A stretch of 64,000 nucleotides of DNA from Nannochloropsis oceanica (taxonomy: Eukaryota > Sar > Eustigmatophyceae > Eustigmatales > Monodopsidaceae): contig CP038106.1 in assembly GCA_004519485.1 (NCBI GenBank), forward strand, positions 941,501 to 1,005,500, read 5' to 3'. How positions within the stretch are numbered: position 1 is the stretch's first letter; each line of letters opens with the position of its first letter. Below the pieces are notes generated by a model that was given only the letters and a program-made list of their open reading frames with translations, was not told the origin of the DNA and ran no database searches. Shown in pieces: positions 54,540 through 64,000 of this stretch. The translations under genes and the position numbers were made by a program.

Positions 54540-55428
54540 ATGGAGCTCAATGGCCCGCCCCCTATCTGTCCATCCTGTACGCATGCACACCACCCGGTAA
54601 GTCGTTTGGTCCTCCATTTTACTGCCTGCCTCCACTCCGCGTCTGTTATTCCAAGTCGGTTCATGGAGGAGTTTGCCTGTCTGTGTGTCTTTTGTGTACA
54701 CATTATATGCTAAGCACTCTTATTCGTGTACTGTAAATTGCGTGACCCATCATTTACATTCTTACAAATCCCTACTTACCATATCGGTCCAGGCGCAAAA
54801 GTGCCCGGTGTGTGGGCACCGCGGCAAGGGAAAAACGTACCTTCTCGTAGCCAAGACGACGGCCCCGTCCTGCGCGACGCTGCACTTTGAAAGCTTCGAC
54901 CAACGGCATGAAGCCCAGGCATTCAAGAGCTTGTGGGCCTTGGCAAGGATAGTGCGGAACCGGGTCTTTGTCGAGGAAGGCCGGATTGCCGCAGAATTAG
55001 AATTTGACGTCAACGATCGAAGCAGCCGCCATGTGCTTGGCCTTGTGGGGGATGCCCCCGTCCTCTGTGCACGGTGGAGGGTTGAATTCGGAGAAGGGGG
55101 AAGTGGAGGTGGACAACAGCAGGGGAAAGGCAGTGGAGGGGGGTGCTCTATAGCAGTCATTGACCGATTGGCAGTGTTGGAGCCGTACCGTGGGAGGGGT
55201 TTTTCCTCTCATACACTCAAGTTTTTGTTGGAGGATGTAGATTGCATGGCTCGAGAGATGCAACCACAAGGATGGACGATTGGTGCGGTGGCTGTGACAC
55301 TTCCGGAGAAGATGTTGCCGTTCTGGGGAGAGAAGCTGCGAAGCCAGGGTGGATTTGAAGTGGTTGGAGGCTCGTATACTGATGAGAGGAATCAGCTGAT
55401 GCTGAGAATGGTACGGCTGATGTCTTAG
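54540..55428 (+). CDS. Zinc-ribbon GNAT acetyltransferase
   Basis: Exon 1 (54540-54596) encodes MELNGPPPICPSCTHAHHP; the 196-nt intron (GTAAGT...GTCCAG) is phase 0; exon 2 (54793-55428) begins AQKCPVCGHRGKGKTY. Joined, they form a four-Cys zinc ribbon (Cys10, Cys13, Cys23, Cys26) split by the intron. The rest of the 230 residues is a GNAT fold of the ElaA-like type: ARIVRNRVFVEEGRIAAELE, HVLGLVGDAPVLCARWRVE, IDRLAVLEPYRGRGFSSHTL with the acetyl-CoA loop RGRGFS, a strand (GAVAVTLPEKMLPFW) and LMLRMVRLM. A Gly/Gln-rich loop (about residues 125-140) is inserted before the acetyl-CoA motif. The acceptor could be a protein or a small amine; unknown. Read without splicing, the second exon loses its zinc partner. 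Confidence 0.85.
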
Positions 55429-56138
55429 AAGGCTTAAGATGGTGAGAACACAGAGCAAGAGTAAAGGCGCATGGCTCCGTGCGAGAGAAACGAAGAGGGA
55501 TGAAGGGCGCACGGGTACAGAGAGGGAGAGTGGTGAAGGAAGACGCGGTGAGGCAAGCAAGCAGACCAGGAATAATCCAAATGTCGGGAAAAATACTGTA
55601 CATCTTAGCGAAAGTAGAAATCTGTGTATTTATATTGTTCTAACAGTACGAAGCACTTCAATCATCATAAGCAAATCCCCACTTCCGATCGCCCGGCCCG
55701 AAGGAAGGAAAGACAGAAGGGAAAATGCCGAACAATCTGAGAGAAATAGCGAGGATTTCCTCCATAATAATGTAACAATCTTGCGCCCATTGTGCGAGAA
55801 TACGTAGACATGGTCTTTCGCTCTCTGTCATGTCTCTTGGAAATTTCTTTCCTCTCTGTTCCTTTTTATTTTTTCCCCCCTAGCCCTACTGCCAGCCTTG
55901 GCCTCAACTTTCCTCACCCCCTTCTGTCTCTTTTCGCAGTTCCCATCCCTTCTGTCCTTTTTCGCTGTTCCGAGATAGGGGCCACCTCCTCCGCCTCCCC
56001 CTTCTCCTACCAATCCACAATCTAACTTACCTCTTTCACTACCTTCTCTCACTAAACTCACATTGTTCACACTCCCCGTTCATTCCATCCCTCCCTACGT
56101 CCTCCACCTCCCTATTCCGCCAACTGCCAATCGCTCAT
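55429..56138. other. Intergenic between convergent genes
   Basis: 710 bp, CT-rich towards the RPN2 stop. Short overlapping frames only; contains both 3' UTRs. Confidence 0.5.
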
Positions 56139-58363
56139 TTAATTACCCGGCGTCGCAGAAGAAGAAGCCAAATTCTTACTGACAAACGCCCGGTGCCCCA
56201 CCAACACCGTGGTCAACCCCAATGGCAACAACAATTTTAACGTCGTCATGCCCTTTAGGTGCACCCAGTAGGCAGTAAACAACAGTATCACGGCGCACAA
56301 ACAACCCACCCATGCCACATTCCACACCAGGGCTGCTCCTGCCGAGGGAAGCCCATCCAAGTTAGCACCCACACGGGGAAGATAAATGAGGAACATTGCC
56401 AGGGCAAGCGCGATGAGAGTGGTAAATGCGGCGGGCAAGACAGGATTGGGTCGTTTTTCAGGTCGGCGGAATTGATGGTAAATCTCTGGAAGAGGAGCAA
56501 GAGCCGTGTCAGAGTCCCACTGGAGAGGCTTGCGATACAGGGCATAGTGCGCTTTGGGCTTGGGGGGGAAAGCCAAGCTCATCGTACCCAGGTCTTGCTC
56601 CGAAGGCATCTCTAGACTCACGTCCCCTACTAAGAGAGAAAGTTGATACTCCCCCGAACGGTGCCCAAAGACAAATTCAACGTCGTCCACAAGGCTTACA
56701 ACTGCGATAAACGCCCAAGCATCCGCGGTCCCCCCCCCACGCTTTGCTGCGTATATCGCCTCGGAACCAGTGTCTAAATGGGTAAGCTTCAAAAACGCCT
56801 GCTGGGGAGCCATGGTCGATTCCACAGTAAACGAAGCTGAAATATACTCCCCTTCCACCGAAGATGCCTTCACCTCCCCTGCCCTCAAAGGAGCCGGGTA
56901 AATCCTCCCATCCGAATGAGCACGAGTTGGGGACACGCCCACCTCCACATTAGTCAACTTGGCTTCACCCTGTACAACCAACGATCGCTTGACCCCCTCC
57001 AGCTTCTCCCCTACCTTCAACACCACATCGTACAACCCCATCTCCAAACCAGCCGTAGTCCCTTCAAACGTTCCACTGCGCCCCGAAGTCTTGAGCACCT
57101 GGCCCGCCATCGACTCAACCTCCTGTGCCGCCCCCACTCCCACCTTCTCCACCTCCACATTTCCGTATGTCCCCTCCGCCGGCTTCCCCAACAGAGTCCG
57201 AACATCAACTTTCAGCCCATCCCCCACCTTGATGACGGGCATTGACAGCACAACAGCCACAGGCGCGGCATCAGCGAATGAGCCCACTAGGGTCTGCAAC
57301 GCCGTCAACACTTTATACGCGCCTTTCGCCGACCCCGTCCCCTTCATCTTCAGCAACTGTTTTGCGATCAAGCCCCCCTGCTCAGAGGTCATGCTCAGAC
57401 CTTCCTCACCCAAAGCCGCCAGCGCTTTGACTAAAACAGGCAACAACGTAGCATCTGCCCCCGGGTCAGCCCCTCCCTCCACACCTTCCCCCGCCCCCGG
57501 CAGGAGCCGCGTGGCCTTATCCAATGTTTTCTTTATCCCTTTCGACGTGACTTTTGTCGCCGCCACAGCTTCCAAAAGGAGAAAAGTGCCGTCAGTGCTT
57601 CCCCCCATCTTCTCCTCCAGCGACGCCCGCACAAACCCATCTTCGGACCTGTGCTTATTCAAATTCTTCATCGCCGCATCCATATTCTCCAGAACTTTGC
57701 CCCCACCCAACGCCGAGTCTGCCATCAAAACCAACCATTTACTTTCAAACAACCCGTCCTCTGCCTTCCACCCGGCTTTAAGCGTAGCCGTGACCTGTGA
57801 TGCCGCCCCATCCAAAGAAACCTCGCAACCGCCTTCACGTAGCGCGCCCAATCCGTACCCAACGGCCGCCAAGTCGCCGGGCGCGCCCACGATCATTTCC
57901 GACGCTGTCGCACACACCCCGCTGACATTACCTCCAAGCGCTTTGCTCAGCTTTGTGCCAAAATAGATGGCTTCGGGAGTATTGCTCGCCATGCCGGCTT
58001 ATGTATCGAAACAAGTCGTGGAAGAAAAAGAAATACAAAGAAGAGATGAGAATCTGTGGTGCTACGACGTGCATACGACCAGTCCAGCCAATAAATCAGG
58101 TGTGTCAACATAGTACAATCTGCCACGTCTTTACCAAATTAGGACAGGTCCCACTTGCCTGTCCATCATAATGCAAGAACTTAGCCTCCCGCCTCTCTAC
58201 ATTCCTTCCTTTTCTTTTCCAATTATTTCCACCACCTACCATTTGCAATGCCTTGGTAACGCTGCATATCCGCCTCAGACAGGTATGAGTCCACCTGCGC
58301 GCTGGCCTGGTCCACGGCCATGACCGCCAGAGCCATTAAGGAGGCGATGACAGGACTAGGCAT
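56139..58363 (-). CDS. RPN2: Oligosaccharyltransferase subunit ribophorin II (RPN2/Swp1)
   Basis: Subunit of the ER oligosaccharyltransferase complex for N-glycosylation. Exon 1 (58363-58240) encodes a signal peptide (MPSPVIASLMALAVMAVDQ) and YLSEADMQRYQGIAN; the 242-nt intron (GTAGGT...ATAAG) is phase 1; exon 2 is 57997-56139, total 660 residues. The luminal part has the ribophorin II features ASNTPEAIYFGTKLSKALGG and the late LKLTHLDTGSEAIYAAK, LEMPSEQDLGTMSL. Next comes the hallmark EIYHQFRRPEKRPN, then three transmembrane helices: FTTLIALALAMFLIYL, WNVAWVGCLCAVILLFTAYW, LKLLLPLGLTTVLVG. Length and topology agree with animal RPN2. The exon 1 assignment is supported by matching phase and by supplying the otherwise missing signal peptide. 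Head-to-head with the PAK kinase. Confidence 0.9.
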
Positions 58364-58880
58364 GGTTTAAATGAAGCGCAGTGTTGCTTGCGGATGTGGT
58401 CGAGCTGATTTGCTCCTTGTGTTGTATGTCCTGGCACCCGCCGCTGCTTCCTGGCAGGGTGTGAGTGTGGAGAACAATATTAAGGCACACTGAGACGCGA
58501 TTTGTTTTCGTTTGCTGCATTCATAGTGGAAGGGAGAGGAGGGAAGAAGGGAAGGAAAAGGGAGAGAAGAAGTGGGCGATTGAGACGGCAGTCATCAGCC
58601 GTTGGCAGGCTCTCGAACCCTTTGCTTGTCTACAGTATACATTCTCCCTGCGCAATGCACTCATCCCACTTTCACACTAACCCTCCCTCTCTACGTCGCA
58701 CAGAGGCTCTTTCTTCTGCTCAAGGTCGGGGAGCACGAGAGTCGTTCCGGCACACCTCACAACCTTGCGCCCGCCGCTTGTTGTTCTGTGAAAGAAACGG
58801 AAGGATCGACCCTGGCCCAACCCGCCCCTGCCCTCTCCCCACGCACCACCGCCGCAACACCACCACTTTCGTCGACGACC
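58364..58880. promoter_or_regulatory. Shared promoter region, RPN2 and PAK genes
   Basis: 517 bp between divergent starts. The plus-strand frame is open from 58602 but its sequence before 58881 looks like leader. Promoter role inferred from orientation. Confidence 0.45.
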
Positions 58881-60557
58881 ATGTCTACAGGAACTACACA
58901 GCAGACCAGTGGTTGTGGCGTGAAGGAGATGATGGGCTCTTTGTCTCTAGAGGAAGCCACCACGCCTCCCCCCAACAACAGGAGCGGGATCGACACCTCG
59001 GCGGGTGCACCTGCCGCGGACGCCGTATCCACGCCCAGCACAGCCACCACGGTCGACATGACCAATTCTGAGTCCTTCAGTCTCTCTCTCTCTGGGAGAG
59101 CAGGGGGTGGTGAACAGCTTGTCCGTGGCGCTTCGGTATCTAAGCCGATGCAGGTCAAGCACCACATCCACGTCTCCTTCGATCCTGCCAGCGGGGCCTT
59201 CAAGGGCCTGCCCCCCGAGTGGGGCAGACATTTACCTGACGGCGTTTCAAAAGATGAGACCAAGGTGACGGCGACGGATCGGCATGTGGCCCCGCCCAAA
59301 CCCACGGCCGAGGTAAAGAAGACCTTAAACCCTCTAAGGAAATTTAGTTGGTGGGGCGGACCAGGCAAGAGCAGCAGTGACAAGAATGCCCCATTGGCCG
59401 GAACCGTGATTGGCGCACCATTCAATGTACAACACACCACGCACGTTCGCCCGGATTTGACCTCGTCCACGGGGTTTAGTGGCCTCCCTCCTGCGTGGCG
59501 CGCCGTACTTAAGGTCTCAGGTATCACAAAGCAGGAAGCGGTCGATCACCCTCAAGCTGTGCTGGCTGCTTTGAACTTCCACATGCAAGGCCCCACGCAT
59601 ACTAGAGGGCCACTCCCAACGCGGGCTGCGGTGGAGCAGGCAATGGCTAAGGCGCTGCGGATAGTCCAGGATGACCCTAGGCAGTACTTCACTGATTTGA
59701 AGCGGTTGGGGCAGGGGGCGAGTGGGACAGTCTATGCCGCTACGGATCGAAGAACGGGAGAGAGGAGGGCGTTGAAAATTGCACCAGTGAGCGAATTAGC
59801 TGATTTGACGAACGAAATTGGGTTGCAGAGTATGAGTGATCACCCGAATATTGTGAGAATTTATGAGGCGTTTGTAACAACGTCGGAGGTGTGCATTGTC
59901 ATGGAGTTGATGATGGGGGGGAGTTTGACCGATGTCCTTGGGAAGCAAGTCGTTGATTTCAAGGAGCCACACATTGCATATGTGGCGAAGGCGGTGTTGT
60001 CTGCCTTATCGTACATGCACGGGTCTTATCGAATGCATCGGGATATAAAATCCGATAACGTGTTGGTAGATAAGGAGGGACAGGTTAAGATTGCAGATTT
60101 CGGGTTTGCGATCGCCTTGACCAAGGAAACGAGTAAGAGGCATTCAGTGGTGGGGACGCCGTACTGGATGGCACCAGAGCTAATTCGGGGGACGGATTAT
60201 GATTCGAAGGTGGATATCTGGTCGTGTGGGATAACCTGTATTGAGATGGCGGAAGGCGAACCTCCCCATTTGCACGAACCCCCCCTCCGTGCCTTGCTCA
60301 TGATCTCGATTTCAGGCTCCCCGACGTTGAAAGACCCCTCGCGATGGTCCTCGCAGTTTTTGCATTTTCTGGCCCAGACCACATCAATAGATGCGGAAGC
60401 CCGCCCGACGGCCGAGCAGTTGCTAAACCATCCGTTTATTACCATGGCATCCACTCAGGAGGAGTATGGGCAGTTTGTCCGAGGACAGCTTGAGGCACGA
60501 CGACGACGAAAACAACAGCAGGCTCAGCAAATTCAAGCCGTGCACCATAAGAAATAA
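58881..60557 (+). CDS. p21-activated (PAK/STE20) protein kinase with two CRIB motifs
   Basis: 558 residues from ATG 58881. Residues 86-118 form a CRIB motif (VSKPMQVKHHIHVSFD, then GAFKGLPPEW), which binds GTP-loaded Rac/Cdc42-type GTPases. A second, more diverged one is at about 177-208 (IGAPFNVQHTTHVRPD, GFSGLPPAW). The kinase domain spans about 268-520: Gly-rich loop LGQGASGTVYAA, Lys in ALKIAP, MHRDIKSDNVLVD (catalytic Asp about 388), ADFGFA, the STE20 activation segment GTPYWMAPELIRG and DIWSCGITCIEMAEGEPP. The C-terminus is a basic coiled tail. Order and motif identity place it in the PAK group. Signalling to the cytoskeleton is the known family role. An in-frame upstream ATG (58602) adds a hydrophobic leader and is not favoured. 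Confidence 0.93.
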   Translation: MSTGTTQQTSGCGVKEMMGSLSLEEATTPPPNNRSGIDTSAGAPAADAVSTPSTATTVDMTNSESFSLSLSGRAGGGEQLVRGASVSKPMQVKHHIHVSFDPASGAFKGLPPEWGRHLPDGVSKDETKVTATDRHVAPPKPTAEVKKTLNPLRKFSWWGGPGKSSSDKNAPLAGTVIGAPFNVQHTTHVRPDLTSSTGFSGLPPAWRAVLKVSGITKQEAVDHPQAVLAALNFHMQGPTHTRGPLPTRAAVEQAMAKALRIVQDDPRQYFTDLKRLGQGASGTVYAATDRRTGERRALKIAPVSELADLTNEIGLQSMSDHPNIVRIYEAFVTTSEVCIVMELMMGGSLTDVLGKQVVDFKEPHIAYVAKAVLSALSYMHGSYRMHRDIKSDNVLVDKEGQVKIADFGFAIALTKETSKRHSVVGTPYWMAPELIRGTDYDSKVDIWSCGITCIEMAEGEPPHLHEPPLRALLMISISGSPTLKDPSRWSSQFLHFLAQTTSIDAEARPTAEQLLNHPFITMASTQEEYGQFVRGQLEARRRRKQQQAQQIQAVHHKK

Positions 60558-61569
60558 TCCCAGGGAAGGAGGTAAGGAGGATTGGAGGGGAGTTGTATTT
60601 TTTTGGTGGTTGTGGTCACGAAGGGTTGTGTGTGTTGGTGTGTGATGTTTTGCTCCACACGTACCGTATGCACATACGCTCGCATTTGGCATGAGGGAAG
60701 AAGGCTGTCTGATCAGCACCAGAGGGGTTACTAGGTGAGAAGAAGGACTGTGGGACTGTGGGTGTATGAATGCATGGAGGAAGGAAGGGAGGGAAATGCC
60801 GCTTGCCGTCAAGGTGTAAGAGCGTCGTCAAGGCAGGCGGGGCGGGGAGGGAAACGAGTTGCTTTTATGTTCAAACAAATATTTAAAGCTTGTTCACGAC
60901 AAAAAGAAGAAGGAAAGCGAAGATGATGAAAAAGACGACGAGGAGAAGAAAGAAAGAGGAAGAGAACAACGAAGAATAAGGAGAAGGAGAAGAGAAGACG
61001 ACAAAGAAGAGGGAGGTCAAGAGCGATTAGAAGAGGAAAATCAATTCCATCACGAAAGTCTCATAATATAAATCAAGAAGGCTGTGGGCTTGTTTTCTTT
61101 TTATATTATGTTTTTGGTTTTGGTCTGTTGTCATCACGTGGGACCTCTCTTCACTCTACTCCTCGTCTTCACCTTGCTATTCGCCGACCCATTTCTCCCT
61201 CTTGTCGCCATTTTTGTTGTCCCCCTCGGCCAGTAAATTTTGATTGCTGAAGAATAAACGAATGCATCGCTTCTGTTTTTGGAAAAGCTATCAAATAATT
61301 ATATGTGGTCATCGCGACCATTTCACACTCTCCTCCTCGATCCCTGGAGGGTGTATCCACCCACAAAAACCCACACAAAGAAAGGCATTGCCGTCTCTCC
61401 TTTCATGAAAAGGGCGGTCTAAGTTGCTGCTGCTGGTAGGCGCGCGCTGCTTCCCTTCCTTGCCCTTCCGCCCTTCAAAGTAAACTACACAAACCATAGC
61501 ACACTTACTACGAACCTCTCTTTTCCCTCATCAGAAAGAGACCCGTCCTTCCCTCTCTTCGTTCCTCCT
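60558..61569. other. Intergenic, purine-rich low complexity
   Basis: Between convergent genes. The part 60900-61030 is a GAA/GAG-rich purine tract; a frame there (60859-61071) is only Arg/Glu repeats. No gene is supported. Confidence 0.55.
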
Positions 61570-63435
61570 CTACGGCCCAGATAGCGTCTGGAACGCCAAT
61601 TCCACCTCCGTCGCCACATCATTATAGTAGGCCTGCAGTTGCTCGGGCGAATTCTTGGGCTCTTGGAACTTGCCCTCAATCACTTTCTGAATAACGGGAG
61701 CCAAGGCCGTCTTGATGTAGGCCCAAGTCACTTTCTGGTTCGCCGGGGAATCAGCAATCGCCTTCTGAGAGCAGTTGTAGAGAGTGATAATGGCCCGGAG
61801 CATCCCAATCGACTTATTAATCGGGCAGGTGTAATCGTAAGACGAGAACGCGTTTTGCTGCAAGAAATCCTCGCGGATGATACGCGCGATCTCCATGGAA
61901 ACTTTTTGGTCTTCAGACAGAGACTCTTTTCCCACCAGCTGCACGATTTCCGACAGATTCTCCTCCACCTGCAGGATCTCACGCGTCCGCTTCTGAAGCT
62001 CCGAGTACTGAGGGTCAATGCCGTTAAAGAACGGTTCGAGGACGCGCATATACTTCGTGTATGAAATCAGCCAATTCACCGAAGGAAAATGCTTGCGTTG
62101 CGCCAATTTTTTGTCCAATCCCCAGAACACCTGAACAATTGACAAAGTAGCCGCCGTGACGGGATCTGAGAAATCACCACCGGGGGGTGACACAGCTCCC
62201 ACCACCGTCACTGTCCCCTCCCTCTCAGGCGAGCCGAGCGCCTTCACGCGACCAGCACGTTCATAGAAAGCAGCCAAACGCGCACCCAAATAAGCAGGAT
62301 ACCCGGAATCGGCAGGCATCTCCCCCAAGCGCCCCGAAATCTCACGCAACGCCTCCGCCCATCGCGAGGTGGAATCAGCCATCATCGACACATTCATGCC
62401 CATATCACGCAAGTACTCCGCCAATGTAATACCAGTATAAATCGAGGCTTCTCGAGCTGCCACGGGCATGTTAGACGTGTTAGCTACCAAGCAGGTGCGA
62501 TTCATGATCCCGACCTCTTTCCCATTAATATCCAATTTCAACTCCGGGAATTCCGACAACACCTCCGCCATCTCATTCCCGCGCTCCCCGCAACCGACAT
62601 ACACAATGGCGTCCGAATTGGAAAACTTGGAGAGGGACTGAGAAATGACTGTCTTGCCGCACCCAAACGCACCAGGCACCGCCACCGTCCCTCCCTGAAC
62701 AGAGGGGAAGATGGCATCGACCACGCGCAAGCCAGTAGTTAAAGCACTCTTACCCGGAAGCTTGGCCACGACGGGGCGGGGACGACGGACGGGCCAGAAG
62801 TGAGAGAGCTTGAGCTTGTGCACTTGCTTGGTCGTCTCGTTCTCCACCTCCAGCACCGTTTCCTCGACATTATAAGAATCCTTCTTGTCCCCCCCCATAC
62901 CATACACCTTCTTGACCTTCCCGTAAATATTGGGAGGGACCATAATCTTGTGCGAGGTCATGATCTCGTTCTCGTAGACGGTCCCGAAAATGTCGCCACC
63001 GGATAAGGCCATACCCTCGCGGAGGCCCGACACAGGGGTGTACTGCCACTGCTTGGTGGGGTCCAAGGAAGGGATATCCGCCCCGCGCGGGATGTACACA
63101 TTCTGGTCACGCCGGAAAATGTCTTCCAAAGGCCGCTGAATCCCGTCGAAGATCGTGCCCATGATGCCAGGCCCAAGCTCCAGCGACAGGGGCTGGCGCT
63201 TCCGGAGGACAGGGTCACCCACAGTCAAGCCAGCCGTGTCCTCGTAAACCTGGATGGAAGCTGTGGTGCCCTCAAGCTTGATGATCTCTCCGACCAGCAT
63301 CTGATGACCCACACGCACTAGCTCGTACATGGCCGCACCTTGCATGTTGTCGGCAATGACCAGCGGGCCCGATACGCGGTGAATGAAGCCATAGTCGGAC
63401 TCGATCACACCATCGTCCACCACCACGCCCGCCAT
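61570..63435 (-). CDS. ATP6V1A: V-type proton ATPase catalytic subunit A
   Basis: Catalytic A subunit of the V1 sector; hydrolyses ATP to drive H+ pumping into vacuoles and endosomes. 621 residues, single exon, near the usual 610-620. ATG 63435 gives [20 protein letters not shown], the family start, followed by [20 protein letters not shown]. The A-subunit specific insert contains [17 protein letters not shown]. Walker A reads [13 protein letters not shown]; then [17 protein letters not shown], the Walker B/DELSD-like [38 protein letters not shown] and [11 protein letters not shown]. The C-terminal helices end in LAFQTLSGP. The in-frame frame from 63648 has no family sequence and is presumably 5' UTR. 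Confidence 0.98.
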   Translation of the reverse strand: MAGVVVDDGVIESDYGFIHRVSGPLVIADNMQGAAMYELVRVGHQMLVGEIIKLEGTTASIQVYEDTAGLTVGDPVLRKRQPLSLELGPGIMGTIFDGIQRPLEDIFRRDQNVYIPRGADIPSLDPTKQWQYTPVSGLREGMALSGGDIFGTVYENEIMTSHKIMVPPNIYGKVKKVYGMGGDKKDSYNVEETVLEVENETTKQVHKLKLSHFWPVRRPRPVVAKLPGKSALTTGLRVVDAIFPSVQGGTVAVPGAFGCGKTVISQSLSKFSNSDAIVYVGCGERGNEMAEVLSEFPELKLDINGKEVGIMNRTCLVANTSNMPVAAREASIYTGITLAEYLRDMGMNVSMMADSTSRWAEALREISGRLGEMPADSGYPAYLGARLAAFYERAGRVKALGSPEREGTVTVVGAVSPPGGDFSDPVTAATLSIVQVFWGLDKKLAQRKHFPSVNWLISYTKYMRVLEPFFNGIDPQYSELQKRTREILQVEENLSEIVQLVGKESLSEDQKVSMEIARIIREDFLQQNAFSSYDYTCPINKSIGMLRAIITLYNCSQKAIADSPANQKVTWAYIKTALAPVIQKVIEGKFQEPKNSPEQLQAYYNDVATEVELAFQTLSGP

Positions 63436-64000
63436 GATTGCTAGCTTGGAAGGGATTAAGGATACTTTCTCTGTCGGATAAATAAGATTTGGGAGTGGAT
63501 GTGAAAGAATGCTTTGAGTCTGTGGGAAACGTGTCGATGGGATGCGTGTGTGCGAATTCACGCGAATGATGCTTGCCTCAGGCGGGGGTCCAAGATGCTT
63601 TATGTCACCCACAAGGGGAAAAGTCAAGGGCGAAGCCCAGGAAACCACCGCAACGCCCCTAGAACTCGTTGTTTATATAATCTCAAATGCCTGCGACAGG
63701 GGCTGAGCACATCTCAGGAGCATGCAAGCCTCGGCTTCGGAGTGGGAAGGCGGGCATAGAGGCAACATGCTGCCTTGCCTCACCCTTTCTTAATTCGGAT
63801 CTCCCTTGCAGCATCGACCAGCGGGACCCCCTGCCCGCCACTAGCACACAGATAAAGTGGTGGACACGCTAGGAGGTATGTCGGGGGAGCTCCTGGTGTC
63901 CATGAGTAGCGTGGGTCGTCGGATCAAGAAGGACGGACGACGAAGATTTTGCGAGATGCGGACTCTTGGGCGTTATGACGGAACACAAATCGACATGGCT
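63436..64000. other. Upstream region of V-ATPase gene, no gene seen
   Basis: Contains the promoter and 5' UTR of the V-ATPase A gene. Short open frames only; whether a gene begins beyond the window edge cannot be seen. Confidence 0.5.

Noticed and set aside
60859-61071. Arg/Glu-rich plus ORF
   Set aside because: Purine-tract translation without other features.

Overview
The window is nuclear DNA from a eukaryote. Genes lie on both strands, most have no intron or one short GT-AG intron (about 54-300 nt where I could place it by reading-frame phase), and intergenic DNA is compact. Three predicted proteins start with a signal peptide followed by an Ala-Phe motif (SDAF, THAF, NRAF), the usual entry signal of secondary plastids in heterokont algae. 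Together with the many small introns and the CT/GT-rich simple repeats, this suggests a photosynthetic stramenopile. A eustigmatophyte such as Nannochloropsis/Microchloropsis is my best guess, but it is an inference, not a sequence match.

Layout. 0.5-10 kb: a large unrecognised nuclear-type protein, ribosomal protein L13a (uL13), proteasome assembly chaperone 4 and a divergent homeodomain protein. 11.4-14.2 kb: a disturbed patch holding a copied 3' end of a downstream methyltransferase gene, a foldback element with nested palindromes, a broken GIY-YIG nuclease ORF, and a PTC7-like PP2C phosphatase that lacks its 5' part and carries tandemly copied acceptor-exon units. 14.3-25.4 kb: a two-repeat membrane-anchored protein of unknown function, a TPR methyltransferase, a plastid-type CDGSH iron-sulfur protein, a C2H2 protein, a FluG-like glutamine-synthetase homologue and a plastid-type alpha/beta hydrolase. 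25.5-34.7 kb: two paralogous surface proteins in opposite orientation, flanking an RBM25-like splicing factor and sharing a 977-bp tract that appears identical. 34.7-46.7 kb: gene-poor, repeat-bearing DNA with an aldo-keto-reductase fusion protein that lacks catalytic residues and one disordered protein. 46.7-63.4 kb: a giant PPR protein, complex I subunit NDUFS7, a zinc-ribbon/GNAT protein, the oligosaccharyltransferase subunit ribophorin II, a PAK-type kinase with two CRIB motifs, and V-ATPase subunit A.

Most genes are unrelated housekeeping functions (translation, proteasome assembly, splicing, respiration, vacuolar acidification, N-glycosylation) and do not form a pathway. Four gene pairs are head-to-head over 390-670 bp and probably share promoter regions. 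The strongest unusual signals are the identical inverted tract in the surface-protein pair, the foldback element with its neighbouring nuclease ORF, the catalytically altered aldo-keto reductase fusion, the double-CRIB kinase and the pyrimidine-biased predicted code of the PPR protein.

Limits: all splice sites were placed by eye from GT-AG signals and phase; functions rest on remembered family motifs, with no database search.
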